A DNA stretch of 11,718 bases, from the NCBI GenBank assembly GCA_021730835.1, contig JAKFYP010000029.1, positions 1 through 11,718 of the forward strand, in the 5' to 3' direction. Source of the stretch: Alphaproteobacteria bacterium. GTDB lineage: Bacteria > Pseudomonadota > Alphaproteobacteria > Rickettsiales > UBA998. Each line of letters begins with the position of its first letter. The first letter of the stretch is position 1. A model generated the notes under the pieces. It was not told the origin of the DNA, made no database searches, and worked only from the letters and a program-made list of their open reading frames with translations. Made by a program: the position numbers and the translations under genes. Shown here one piece after another: positions 1-6,781 of this stretch.

Positions 1-366
1 GAGAAGCTTTACGCTTTCGGTGAAGCGGAAATGATCGTCATTCCCGGCGAGTTGGGTGATTTCGGCGTTCTGAAAGACCATATGCCGTTTGTCTCTATGA
101 TCCGCCCGGGAATTCTCAGTATCCATCGCATGGGAGGGCCGGAAGAAAAACTCTTTGTTTCCGGCGGTTATGCCGAAACACATGGAGACAAGTGCACTGT
201 GCTGGCTGAAAGCCTGACTCCATTGGCCCAACTTGATCGTAGCCGCGTGGAAAAAGAGATCAGTGATGCCCGCTATGCGCTGGATCACGCAGTGAATGAT
301 ATGGCGAAAGCACTCGCTGCCCGGGCGCTGGAAATGGCGGAAGCCAAGCTGCGGGCACTCTCCTGA
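1..366 (+). CDS. atpC: ATP synthase F1 epsilon subunit, 5' end missing
   Basis: This is the epsilon subunit of the F1Fo ATP synthase, part of the central rotor stalk that couples proton flow to ATP synthesis at the cytoplasmic membrane. The reading frame is open from base 1 and gives 121 residues before TGA. The first visible residues, EKLYAFGEAEMIVIPGELG, run into GDFGVLKDHMPFVSMIRPG, the typical N-terminal beta-sandwich of epsilon (compare the family pattern GEAxxVxxPGxxGDFGVLxxHxP). The last 45 residues are charged and alanine-rich, as expected for the two-helix C-terminal domain. Roughly 10-15 N-terminal residues should lie upstream of the window. The internal ATG at 31 is not the real start, because conserved sequence precedes it. 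atpC is normally the last gene of atpHAGDC, so the rest of the operon should lie to the left. No T-rich intrinsic terminator follows; the structured spacer downstream may serve instead. Confidence 0.95.
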   Translation, partial: EKLYAFGEAEMIVIPGELGDFGVLKDHMPFVSMIRPGILSIHRMGGPEEKLFVSGGYAETHGDKCTVLAESLTPLAQLDRSRVEKEISDARYALDHAVNDMAKALAARALEMAEAKLRALS

Positions 367-405
367 AAACGACTCTGGCACATAAATTGCTTTATTTCCC
401 GTATT

Positions 406-440
406 AAGCCCCGCATGGGCTAACTCCATGCCGCATAAGC
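406..440. repeat. Short nested inverted repeats after atpC
   Basis: Three small alternative hairpins overlap here: AGCCC/GGGCT (407-411 with 417-421), GCATGG/CCATGC (413-418 with 426-431, 7-nt loop) and GCCGC/GCGGC (430-434 with 439-443, ATAA loop). They cannot all form at once. None is followed by a T-run, so they are not classical intrinsic terminators. They sit directly beside the larger two-hairpin element at 441-501 and may be part of the same structured spacer. Their function is unknown. Confidence 0.45.
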
Positions 441-501
441 GGCAGGCTTGCGGTCGCAAGCCTGTCGTTCCAACATAGGGGGAATGCCTATGTGGAATGA
501 C
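441..501 (-). repeat. Two-hairpin structured element, copy A
   Basis: Two adjacent hairpins occupy this stretch. The first pairs CAGGCTTGCG (443-452) with CGCAAGCCTG (455-464), a perfect 10-bp inverted repeat around two bases. The second pairs 464-479 with 487-501: 15 pairs, one of them a G-T, one bulged A at 472 and a 7-nt loop. Read on the minus strand, this segment aligns with 10673-10730 on the plus strand, with shared ends GTCATYCC and GGAAYGAC and the same second hairpin carrying paired substitutions. I read it as one copy of a dispersed structured repeat. It lies between atpC and an unknown gene and has no T-run, so it is not an ordinary terminator. It could be a REP- or MITE-like remnant or a small RNA structure. 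Confidence 0.55.
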
Positions 502-528
502 TATATATTAGGAAACAAGGTATAGGCC

Positions 529-1119
529 ATGAGCACGATCAGCAATGTCAACGCCCACGCCCTGATCCCTGACGGCAAACAAAAACAGCCTCCTCAGGCC
601 CCCTCCATGTGGGGCGGCGACGGATTCGGCGCGGATGATTTTTTGGATCTCATCAACCCGCTGCAACATATCCCTGTCGTTTCAACGCTTTACCGCGCTG
701 CGACCGGCGATGCCATCAGCGCCGGAGCACGGCTGATCGGCGGCGGAGTGCTCGGCGGGATTCCCGGGCTTGCTTCATCCGCCGCCAATATTGCCTTTGA
801 ATCCGCCACGGGTGAGGATGTTGGCTCAGCTCTGATGTCTGCTGCCGAAAGCATGACCGGCCCGGGCACACCTGATGCCCTTTATGCACCCCTGCCGCCG
901 GAGAAATTACGAGCCGATGACGGCTCCGCCCTGCTAGCCGTCCTCACCGCCGCGCAGGAAGTTCCTGCTACACCGGCAGAGCAAACACCTACTGTTCAAC
1001 CGGAGTCCGCCGGGCTACCGCTCGAAGCCGCACGCGACCCTTCGCTGGGCCTGAGCGATCCGGAAAAATCACTGCAACTACGGGCAAATCTTTCCAGAAC
1101 GCTGGCGAAGATGGTCTAA
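529..1119 (+). CDS. Conserved alphaproteobacterial protein of unknown function
   Basis: This gene encodes 196 residues with no enzyme signature that I recognise. The N-terminus (residues 1-30) is polar and proline/glutamine-rich. A central block, FLDLINPLQHIPVVSTLYRA at residues 38-57 followed by TGD, resembles a block I recall from unnamed alphaproteobacterial proteins; this is memory and not a search. Residues 63-90 are rich in glycine and alanine (GGGVLGGIPG at 71-80), like a glycine-zipper or weak membrane-association segment. The C-terminal half is proline/alanine-rich and looks disordered, ending in a short helix-like stretch. There is no signal peptide. The ATG at 529 is supported by an AAGG at 517-520, 8 nt upstream. 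The gene converges on yggS with only 2 bp between the stop codons. A link to the ATP synthase next door would be guesswork. Confidence 0.75.
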   Translation: MSTISNVNAHALIPDGKQKQPPQAPSMWGGDGFGADDFLDLINPLQHIPVVSTLYRAATGDAISAGARLIGGGVLGGIPGLASSAANIAFESATGEDVGSALMSAAESMTGPGTPDALYAPLPPEKLRADDGSALLAVLTAAQEVPATPAEQTPTVQPESAGLPLEAARDPSLGLSDPEKSLQLRANLSRTLAKMV

Positions 1120-1121
1120 TT

Positions 1122-1781
1122 TCAGCCGCGTTGCCCGAATAATGCCGTGCCAAGCCGTATTTCCGTAGAGCCGAAACGAATTGCCGATTCCCAGTCACCG
1201 CTCATGCCCATGCTGATCTTCTTCAACCCCAGCATATCCGCGCATCGTTTCAATAACGCAAAATACGGAGCGGCAGCCATCTCAGCCGGAGGAACCGTCA
1301 TCAGGCCGGTGACATTCAGACCATGAACATCCCGGCAGCGAAGTAAAAATTGTTCGAGTTCCGATACATCAATGCCAGATTTTTGTTCCTCTCGACCAAT
1401 ATTCACCTGAATAAAACATTCCGGCCTGCGCCCCTGCCGCACCGCTTCATCCGCAACCAGCCCGGCAATTTTATCGCGGTTAATCGTTTCGATCACGTCG
1501 AACAGGGCTACCGCATCCCGTACTTTATTGGATTGTAGCGGCCCGATAGCGTGCAGGCGAATATCCGGGTAACACCCCATCAGGCCCGGCCACTTATCGA
1601 GTGCCTCCTGTACCCTGTTTTCCCCGAAATGACGCATACCTGCCGCCAGATACGGCTTCAGTCGTTCTGCCTCCACCTCCTTGCTCGCACTCAGCAGTAT
1701 AGGCGGCGTGCAGCCATGCGACACCGCAAAATCCCTGATCCGGCGCTGAATTTCCCGGTATTGCGCCACTTTGTCATCCAT
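1122..1781 (-). CDS. yggS: YggS/PROSC-family PLP homeostasis protein
   Basis: This is a pyridoxal-5'-phosphate-binding protein of the YggS/PLPBP (COG0325) family. The family has a single TIM-barrel domain, lacks known catalytic activity, and buffers vitamin B6 and keto-acid/amino-acid pools in the cytoplasm. The protein has 219 residues, close to the usual 220-235. Visible family motifs are the PLP lysine in LLSASKEVEAERL (K34), FGENRVQEALDKW, the IGPLQSNKVRDAV strand, CFIQVNIGREEQKSGI, GLMTVPP, and the phosphate-binding end SMGMSGDWESAIRFGSTEIR with RLGTALFG. The usual V(S/A)KT motif reads SKE here, a mild variation. The ATG at 1781 is the only sensible start, because a TGA lies five codons upstream in frame; its leader is AT-rich and lacks a clear Shine-Dalgarno. 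The gene faces away from the porin and converges on the unknown gene at 529. Confidence 0.92.
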   Translation of the reverse strand: MDDKVAQYREIQRRIRDFAVSHGCTPPILLSASKEVEAERLKPYLAAGMRHFGENRVQEALDKWPGLMGCYPDIRLHAIGPLQSNKVRDAVALFDVIETINRDKIAGLVADEAVRQGRRPECFIQVNIGREEQKSGIDVSELEQFLLRCRDVHGLNVTGLMTVPPAEMAAAPYFALLKRCADMLGLKKISMGMSGDWESAIRFGSTEIRLGTALFGQRG

Positions 1782-1906
1782 AATTATTGTTATTCAATAT
1801 TTTGCATGCGGAATAAAATTACCCTCCCAGCATAAATTCGTTGTTGTAATCAGGCAACAAGAGATGTAAAAGGGGGCCCCTCGCGTCCTGTTTTTTTCCG
1901 GGGGGC

Positions 1907-1934
1907 TTGCGTAGCTGACCGGAAATCATATTAA
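1907..1934 (+). promoter_or_regulatory. Weak candidate porin promoter
   Basis: TTGCGT (1907-1912), a 16-nt spacer and TATTAA (1929-1934) form a partial sigma70-like pair about 75 nt before the porin start. It overlaps an inverted repeat, TTTCCGG (1895-1901) with CCGGAAA (1919-1925), that could be an operator. Just upstream is the near-palindrome AGGGGGCCCCT (1871-1881). Neither promoter box is a good match, so this is only a candidate. The rest of the 1782-2011 spacer shows another short inverted repeat, TTGTTG/CAACAA (1841-1846 with 1855-1860), and nothing else I can name. Confidence 0.25.
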
Positions 1935-2011
1935 TGGGGCCAAGGGTCGCATCATCAGGTGCGCCCGAAAATTGTGTTCAACCGAATAATAAATGATTTA
2001 GGATGATCGTT

Positions 2012-3121
2012 ATGAAAAAAATTCTTCTCGGAACGACCGGTTTGTTCGGTGCGGTTGCGCTCTTCGCAGGCGCTGCTGTCGCTGAAACGCCGAAAGTAAC
2101 CGTTGGGGGCTTCATTGACTTCCAGGCGGGTATTGTAGATGACGACCTTGACGCTGCTCAGCGTGATTACGGCTTCCGTAATGACACTGAGGTCAGCATT
2201 CAGGTTGACGGCAAATCCGATGCCGGTCTCGGCTATGGTGCCGTGATTGATCTGGAAGCCGATGTTACCGCGGATTCAGATGGCGAAGGCCTCAACGCTT
2301 CCCGCACCTACATCTTCCTTGATGGCACGTGGGGTCGCTTCGAGCTGGGTTCCAATCAGGGCGCCGCTGAAACCATGAAAGTAGATGCGTCCAATATCGC
2401 ACGCGCTACCGGCGGTATTGACGGTGCATGGACCTATTTCGCCAACCCGACCGGTTCCGCTTACATCACCACCCCGTCCCTGCCGCTTGGCCATGGCTCG
2501 ACTCTGGCGCTCGGTGGCGAAACGACAGATAACTCTAACAAGATCACCTACTATTCCCCGCGCTTTTCCGGCTTCCAGTTCGGCGTAAGCTATGCTCCGG
2601 ATTCGGCTGATCGTGGTCAGACTCTGACCCGTGGCGATACCACTCTGGGTGAGTCCGGTGACAATTTCGACCTCGCTCTGGGCTATGAAGGCCAGTGGGA
2701 CGATGTTGGCTTCGGCACTTCCGTTACCGGTCAGTTCGGTGATTCCGAATCTTCCGCTGTTGAAGATCTCGGCGCATGGAACATCGGTGCATGGCTGGGC
2801 TATGCAGGTTTCAGCGTTGCCGCTTCTTACGGGGACTGGGATGACAGCCTGTTCGTCTCTTCCGTTGACGGCGACTACTGGACTCTGGGTGGCGCTTACG
2901 ATTTCGGCCCCTTCGGCGCTTCTGTCACCTATCTTGACAGCACCATCGACGGCGCAGGCATCGAGAACGATTTCAGCAATCTGGTTGTCGGCGCGGATTA
3001 CAAAGCCGCTCCCGGCCTGACCCCGTATGCGGAAGTCAGCTTCTATGAATTCGATGCGGCCGCTGGCGGCCTCGAGAATGACGGCACTGCCGTTATTTTG
3101 GGAACCCAGCTCGCTTTCTAA
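2012..3121 (+). CDS. Outer-membrane porin, Gram-negative trimeric type (Porin_4-like)
   Basis: This is a beta-barrel porin allowing passive diffusion of small hydrophilic solutes across the outer membrane. The ATG at 2012 is preferred over the one at 2003, because the AGGA Shine-Dalgarno (2000-2003) overlaps the earlier ATG and lies 8 nt before the later one. From 2012 the protein has 369 residues. It starts with a clear Sec signal peptide: two lysines, a hydrophobic core, and cleavage after AVA at residue 24, before ETPKVTVGGFIDFQ. The mature part consists of alternating amphipathic strands with many Gly, Asp, Tyr and Phe residues, the porin-typical RTYIFLDGTWGRFELGSNQG and KITYYSPRFSGFQFGVSYAP segments, and a C-terminal phenylalanine (ILGTQLAF) needed for BAM recognition. 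It is monocistronic, between a long spacer and a strong terminator. Solute specificity cannot be told. Confidence 0.93.
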   Translation: MKKILLGTTGLFGAVALFAGAAVAETPKVTVGGFIDFQAGIVDDDLDAAQRDYGFRNDTEVSIQVDGKSDAGLGYGAVIDLEADVTADSDGEGLNASRTYIFLDGTWGRFELGSNQGAAETMKVDASNIARATGGIDGAWTYFANPTGSAYITTPSLPLGHGSTLALGGETTDNSNKITYYSPRFSGFQFGVSYAPDSADRGQTLTRGDTTLGESGDNFDLALGYEGQWDDVGFGTSVTGQFGDSESSAVEDLGAWNIGAWLGYAGFSVAASYGDWDDSLFVSSVDGDYWTLGGAYDFGPFGASVTYLDSTIDGAGIENDFSNLVVGADYKAAPGLTPYAEVSFYEFDAAAGGLENDGTAVILGTQLAF

Positions 3122-3143
3122 TCTGAAAGCCTTGAGTTCGACG

Positions 3144-3174
3144 AAGGGCGATGGTACAAAACCATCGCCCTTTT
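3144..3174 (+). terminator. Intrinsic terminator of the porin gene
   Basis: AAGGGCGATGGT (3144-3155) pairs perfectly with ACCATCGCCCTT (3161-3172) around a 5-nt loop, ACAAA. TTTTCGTTTG begins at 3171. It lies 23 nt after the porin stop codon. The 12-bp GC-rich stem with a U-tract fits Rho-independent termination and separates the porin from the DUF3576-leuS operon. Confidence 0.93.
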
Positions 3175-3216
3175 CGTTTGTCTGAACCCTCCTATCTTAA
3201 CGCCGGATGACCTGCC

Positions 3217-3732
3217 ATGCGCTCATTTATCCTCCATCTCCCCGCTTTTTTCCTGCTTGTGAATCTTGCCGCCTGCGGTCTGAGCGGCGACGCCTCCTAT
3301 CCTGAAGATCAAGAGCGCACCCGCAAAGAGGAACGGGGCCGCCTGACCGGTGAAGGCCTGACCTTGTTCGGCGGCGATGACGAGGAAAAAGAAGCTGCGG
3401 CTTCGCCCATTGGCGTCAACAGCTTTCTTTGGCGTGCTACACTCGATACCCTGTCGTTTATGCCCTTTACTTCGGCGGATCCGTTTGGCGGCGTGATCAT
3501 CACCGACTGGTACGAAGACCCGGCCACCTCTGGCGAACGCTTCAAAGTGACCGCTCTGATTTTAGACCGCAGCCTGCGCGCTGACGGCATCAAGATTTCC
3601 CTGTTCAAGCAGCAGCGCCAGAAAACCGGCGAATGGATGGATATTGCCGTCAATCCTTCCGTAGCCCGCGACCTTGAAAACACGATCCTCACCCGGGCCC
3701 GCCAGCTTCGGGTGAAGCAGGAAGCGAAATAA
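3217..3732 (+). CDS. DUF3576-family lipoprotein
   Basis: This encodes 171 residues beginning with a lipoprotein signal: a hydrophobic stretch and the lipobox L17-A18-A19-C20 (LVNLAACGLS), so the mature protein is probably lipidated at C20 and held in a membrane, most likely the outer one. Residues 25-62 are charged and look flexible. Residues 66-160 carry the DUF3576 core, with GVNSFLWRATLDTLSFMPFT, SADPFGGVIITDWY, ERFKVTALILDRSLRADGIK and a basic C-terminus. The family is alphaproteobacterial and its function is not established as far as I know. The gene ends 6 nt before leuS and probably heads the leuS-lptE-holA operon. Its closeness to lptE suggests, without proving, a role in envelope assembly. 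A GGA at 3205-3207 serves as a modest ribosome binding site. Confidence 0.88.
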   Translation: MRSFILHLPAFFLLVNLAACGLSGDASYPEDQERTRKEERGRLTGEGLTLFGGDDEEKEAAASPIGVNSFLWRATLDTLSFMPFTSADPFGGVIITDWYEDPATSGERFKVTALILDRSLRADGIKISLFKQQRQKTGEWMDIAVNPSVARDLENTILTRARQLRVKQEAK

Positions 3733-3738
3733 TTTCCG

Positions 3739-6300
3739 ATGACAAGCCGCTATAATTTCCGGGAATCGGAGCCGAAATGGCAACAGCGCTGGCAGGAGAA
3801 GGCCCTGTTTTCCGCCGCTTCGGACAAGAGCAAACCGAAATATTATGTGCTGGAAATGTTCCCCTACCCTTCCGGCAACATTCATATGGGCCATGTGCGC
3901 AATTACACGCTGGGCGATGTGCTGGCCCGCTACAAGCGCGCCTGCGGCTTCAGCGTGCTGCACCCGATGGGCTGGGATGCGTTCGGCCTGCCGGCTGAAA
4001 ACGCGGCGATGGAAAAAAAAATCCATCCCGCCATCTGGACATATCAGAATATCAATACCATGCGCGAGCAACTCAGGAGTATCGGCCTGTCCTATGACTG
4101 GGAGCGCGAATTCGCCACCTGCCATCCGGATTACTACCGTCATGAGCAAAAATTCTTCCTTGAGCTATGGAAAAAAGGACTGGCTTACCGCAAGGAATCG
4201 CTGGTCAACTGGGATCCGGTCGATCAAACCGTGCTGGCCAATGAACAGGTCGTAGACGGCAAAGGCTGGCGCTCGGGCGCGCCGGTTGAGCGTAAAACCC
4301 TGTCGCAATGGTTTTTGCGCATTACGCATTACGCCGAAGACCTGCTGGCCTCCATCGAAAAACTCGACGGCTGGCCGGCACGGGTGCGCACAATGCAGGA
4401 AAAGTGGATAGGCCGTTCGGAAGGCGCGATGATTCGTTTCGTCATCGAAGGCTTAAGTGAGCGGCTTGAAGTCTATACCACCCGCCCCGATACAATCTTT
4501 GGCATGTCATTTTGCGGTATTTCTCCCAATCATCCGCTGGCAACCCGGCTGGCAGCGGAAAACCCTGAGGCCTCCTCCTTTATCGGGGAATGCGCCCGGC
4601 TGGGAACCAGCGAAGAAGCCATTGAAAAGGCGGAAAAGCGCGGCTTCGATACCGGCCTGCGCGTGCGCCATCCGTTTCTGGATCAGACATTTCCCGTCTA
4701 TATCGCCAATTTCGTGTTGATGGAATATGGCACAGGCGCGATTTTCGGCTGTCCGGCCCATGACCAGCGCGACCTTGATTTTGCACGTAAATACGGGCTG
4801 GAGGTTACCACGGTCGTTTCTCCCAAAGATACGGAAATCACGGTGGAAAACGAGGCTTATACCGGCCCCGGCCACCTCATCCATTCGGATTTTCTCAACG
4901 GCATGGAAACCACCGCCGCCAAACGGGAGATCATCCGGCGACTGGAGAAAGATAGCCACGGCGAGGGGAAAATCAATTTTCGCCTGCGCGACTGGGGCAT
5001 CTCCCGCCAGCGCTATTGGGGATGCCCGATCCCGGTGATTCATTGCGCATCCTGCGGCATCGTCGCCGTACCGGAGCACGAACTGCCGGTGACATTGCCC
5101 GAGGATGTCAGCTTCGACAAACCCGGCAACCCGCTGGAACACCATCCGAACTGGAAGCATACCGCTTGCCCGGATTGCGGCAAACCGGCAAGACGTGAAA
5201 CGGATACGTTTGATACTTTCTTTGAATCTTCGTGGTATTTCGCCCGGTTTTGCAGCCCACACGCACCTCAAGGGCTGGACAGGGACGCCTGCGCCTACTG
5301 GATGCCGGTTGATTGTTATATCGGCGGAATCGAGCATGCCGTACTGCATCTGCTCTATGCGCGGTTTTTTACCCGGGCTTTGCGTGATCTGGGTTATCTT
5401 GAGGTAAGTGAGCCGTTTACCGGGCAGGTATCGCAGGGCATGGTCTGCCATGAGACTTACCGCAACTCTGAGGGCAAATGGATATCTCCCGATGAGCTGA
5501 TCAAACGCGAAGACGGCACGCCAATTGAAGAAAAAACCGGCCATCCGGTGATGATCGGGCGCTCGGAGAAAATGAGCAAATCAAAGAAAAACACGGTTGA
5601 CCCGCGCCGTATCATTGAAGGCTACGGAGCCGATACCGCCCGCCTGTTCATGTTATCCGACAGCCCGCCGGATCGTGATCTCGAATGGACGGATGCCGGA
5701 ATCGAGGGCGCGTGGCGCTATCTCAATCGCATCTGGCGTCTGCTGCACGATGCCCTTCCTTCCTTTGAAAAGCTACCTCCTGCAATGCCTGCCAGCTTCA
5801 GCGAGGCAGCGCAGGCATTGCGTAAAAAAACCCATGCGACCATCGACGGCGTCACAAAAGATATCGAAGCGTTTCACTATAATAAGGCGATTGCCCGCAT
5901 CCGCGAATTAACCAACCTGATGGGCGAGGAACAGCAAAATACCGATGCTTCGTTTCACTTGGCCATGCGCGAGGCGTTTTCCACCCTGATCATTCTGCTC
6001 GCACCTTTCACGCCGCATCTGGCGGAGGAGATGTGGGAGGCGTTCGGCGGGCAGGGGCTGGCGGCTGAACAACTCTGGCCGGTCGCCGACAAGGCATTAC
6101 TGGTTGAAGAAACCATAACCTTCGCCATTCAGGTCAACGGCAAGATGCGCGGCACAATGGAGCTGGCACGGGAGACACCGCGTGAAACGGTGGAAAAAGA
6201 AGTGTTGGCGCAGGAGAAAATCCGTGATTTCATTGAAGGCAGGGAAATCAGGAAAATCATCATCGTACCCGGCAGGCTGGTCAATGTGGTTACCGCATAA
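3739..6300 (+). CDS. leuS: Leucyl-tRNA synthetase
   Basis: This class I aminoacyl-tRNA synthetase charges tRNA-Leu in the cytoplasm. At 853 residues it has the full bacterial length. The HIGH motif reads HMGH at residues 49-52 within PYPSGNIHMGHVRNY. The CP1 editing domain is intact: the threonine-rich TTRPDT motif starts at residue 247, and GTGAIFGCPAHDQRD (331-345) contains the editing aspartate D342. Two cysteine pairs (C436/C439 and C477/C480) form the zinc-binding module. KMSKS lies at 611-615. The remaining part is the helical anticodon-binding domain and a C-terminal domain ending FAIQVNGKMRG...IIIVPGRLVNVV, as in other bacterial LeuRS. Translation starts 6 nt after the DUF3576 stop codon, and its last 17 nt overlap lptE, so the genes are very likely cotranscribed. 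I see no truncation or missing catalytic residue. Confidence 0.98.
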   Translation: MTSRYNFRESEPKWQQRWQEKALFSAASDKSKPKYYVLEMFPYPSGNIHMGHVRNYTLGDVLARYKRACGFSVLHPMGWDAFGLPAENAAMEKKIHPAIWTYQNINTMREQLRSIGLSYDWEREFATCHPDYYRHEQKFFLELWKKGLAYRKESLVNWDPVDQTVLANEQVVDGKGWRSGAPVERKTLSQWFLRITHYAEDLLASIEKLDGWPARVRTMQEKWIGRSEGAMIRFVIEGLSERLEVYTTRPDTIFGMSFCGISPNHPLATRLAAENPEASSFIGECARLGTSEEAIEKAEKRGFDTGLRVRHPFLDQTFPVYIANFVLMEYGTGAIFGCPAHDQRDLDFARKYGLEVTTVVSPKDTEITVENEAYTGPGHLIHSDFLNGMETTAAKREIIRRLEKDSHGEGKINFRLRDWGISRQRYWGCPIPVIHCASCGIVAVPEHELPVTLPEDVSFDKPGNPLEHHPNWKHTACPDCGKPARRETDTFDTFFESSWYFARFCSPHAPQGLDRDACAYWMPVDCYIGGIEHAVLHLLYARFFTRALRDLGYLEVSEPFTGQVSQGMVCHETYRNSEGKWISPDELIKREDGTPIEEKTGHPVMIGRSEKMSKSKKNTVDPRRIIEGYGADTARLFMLSDSPPDRDLEWTDAGIEGAWRYLNRIWRLLHDALPSFEKLPPAMPASFSEAAQALRKKTHATIDGVTKDIEAFHYNKAIARIRELTNLMGEEQQNTDASFHLAMREAFSTLIILLAPFTPHLAEEMWEAFGGQGLAAEQLWPVADKALLVEETITFAIQVNGKMRGTMELARETPRETVEKEVLAQEKIRDFIEGREIRKIIIVPGRLVNVVTA

Positions 6301-6781
6301 AAAACAAATCGGGCTTTTTTGTTGCTTGCTGGCTACCGCATGCGGCTTCCAGCCGGTGCATGCAGAACGCACAACGCAATCCTCCGTCAGCCTGTCCGCG
6401 ATTGAAGTCGCGCCGATAGAAGGGAGAAACGGGCAAATTCTGCAAATTACGCTGGAAGACACGCTGGATCCGCAATCCTCAGGCGATAAACGCTATCTTC
6501 TTGAAGCAAGTATCGAAATCGAGGCCGTCCCGGTCATCATCGAGCCGGACGGCACGGCCAGCCGCTATCGCGTCCTGATCCGCTCACCCTACACACTCAA
6601 AAAAATCGACGATGGCTCGGTTGTGGAGACCAATAGCCTGACGCGCACCAATTACTATAATATTTCCGATGTGGATTATTCCTCTTATATCGGGGCGCAG
6701 GATGCGGTAAAACGCGGCATAGAGGCGATTGCCCATGATTACGCGCTGGTGCTGGCCGCCCGCCTGACGGATACGCCATGA
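6284..6781 (+). CDS. lptE: LPS-assembly lipoprotein LptE
   Basis: LptE is the outer-membrane lipoprotein that plugs and assists LptD in inserting lipopolysaccharide into the outer leaflet. The frame is open from 6182, but the part before 6284 is leuS coding sequence in another frame. The ATG at 6284 gives MWLPHKKQIGLFCCLLATAC, a short basic N-region, a hydrophobic core and a lipobox ending at C20 (A17-T18-A19-C20). An AGG at 6272-6274 provides the ribosome binding site. The protein is then 165 residues, usual for this family in Alphaproteobacteria. After the lipobox it begins GFQPVHA, similar to the CGF(R/Q)PLY start of relatives, and ends in the helical EAIAHDYALVLAARLTDTP. It overlaps leuS by 17 nt and holA by ATGA. 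The family is poorly conserved, so identity rests on the lipobox, length and the fixed leuS-lptE-holA order. Confidence 0.85.
   Translation: MWLPHKKQIGLFCCLLATACGFQPVHAERTTQSSVSLSAIEVAPIEGRNGQILQITLEDTLDPQSSGDKRYLLEASIEIEAVPVIIEPDGTASRYRVLIRSPYTLKKIDDGSVVETNSLTRTNYYNISDVDYSSYIGAQDAVKRGIEAIAHDYALVLAARLTDTP

Noticed and set aside
443..464. The perfect 10-bp inverted repeat as atpC terminator
   Set aside because: No T-run follows on either strand, and only two bases separate the arms. It fits better as part of the two-hairpin element.
2003..2011. The first ATG (2003) as porin start
   Set aside because: It overlaps the AGGA Shine-Dalgarno itself. The ATG at 2012 has correct spacing and begins a standard MKK signal peptide.
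3562..4149. A 195-codon open frame antisense to the DUF3576 gene and leuS
   Set aside because: It spans the junction of two well-supported plus-strand genes and shows no recognisable domain.
4507..5544. A 345-codon open frame antisense to leuS
   Set aside because: leuS on the other strand is fully intact with all catalytic motifs. The antisense product has no family features, and long antisense frames are common opposite GC-rich genes.
6182..6283. Upstream extension of lptE inside leuS
   Set aside because: These codons give a Lys/Arg/Ser-rich sequence that only mirrors leuS in another frame. The signal peptide and lipobox begin properly at ATG 6284.
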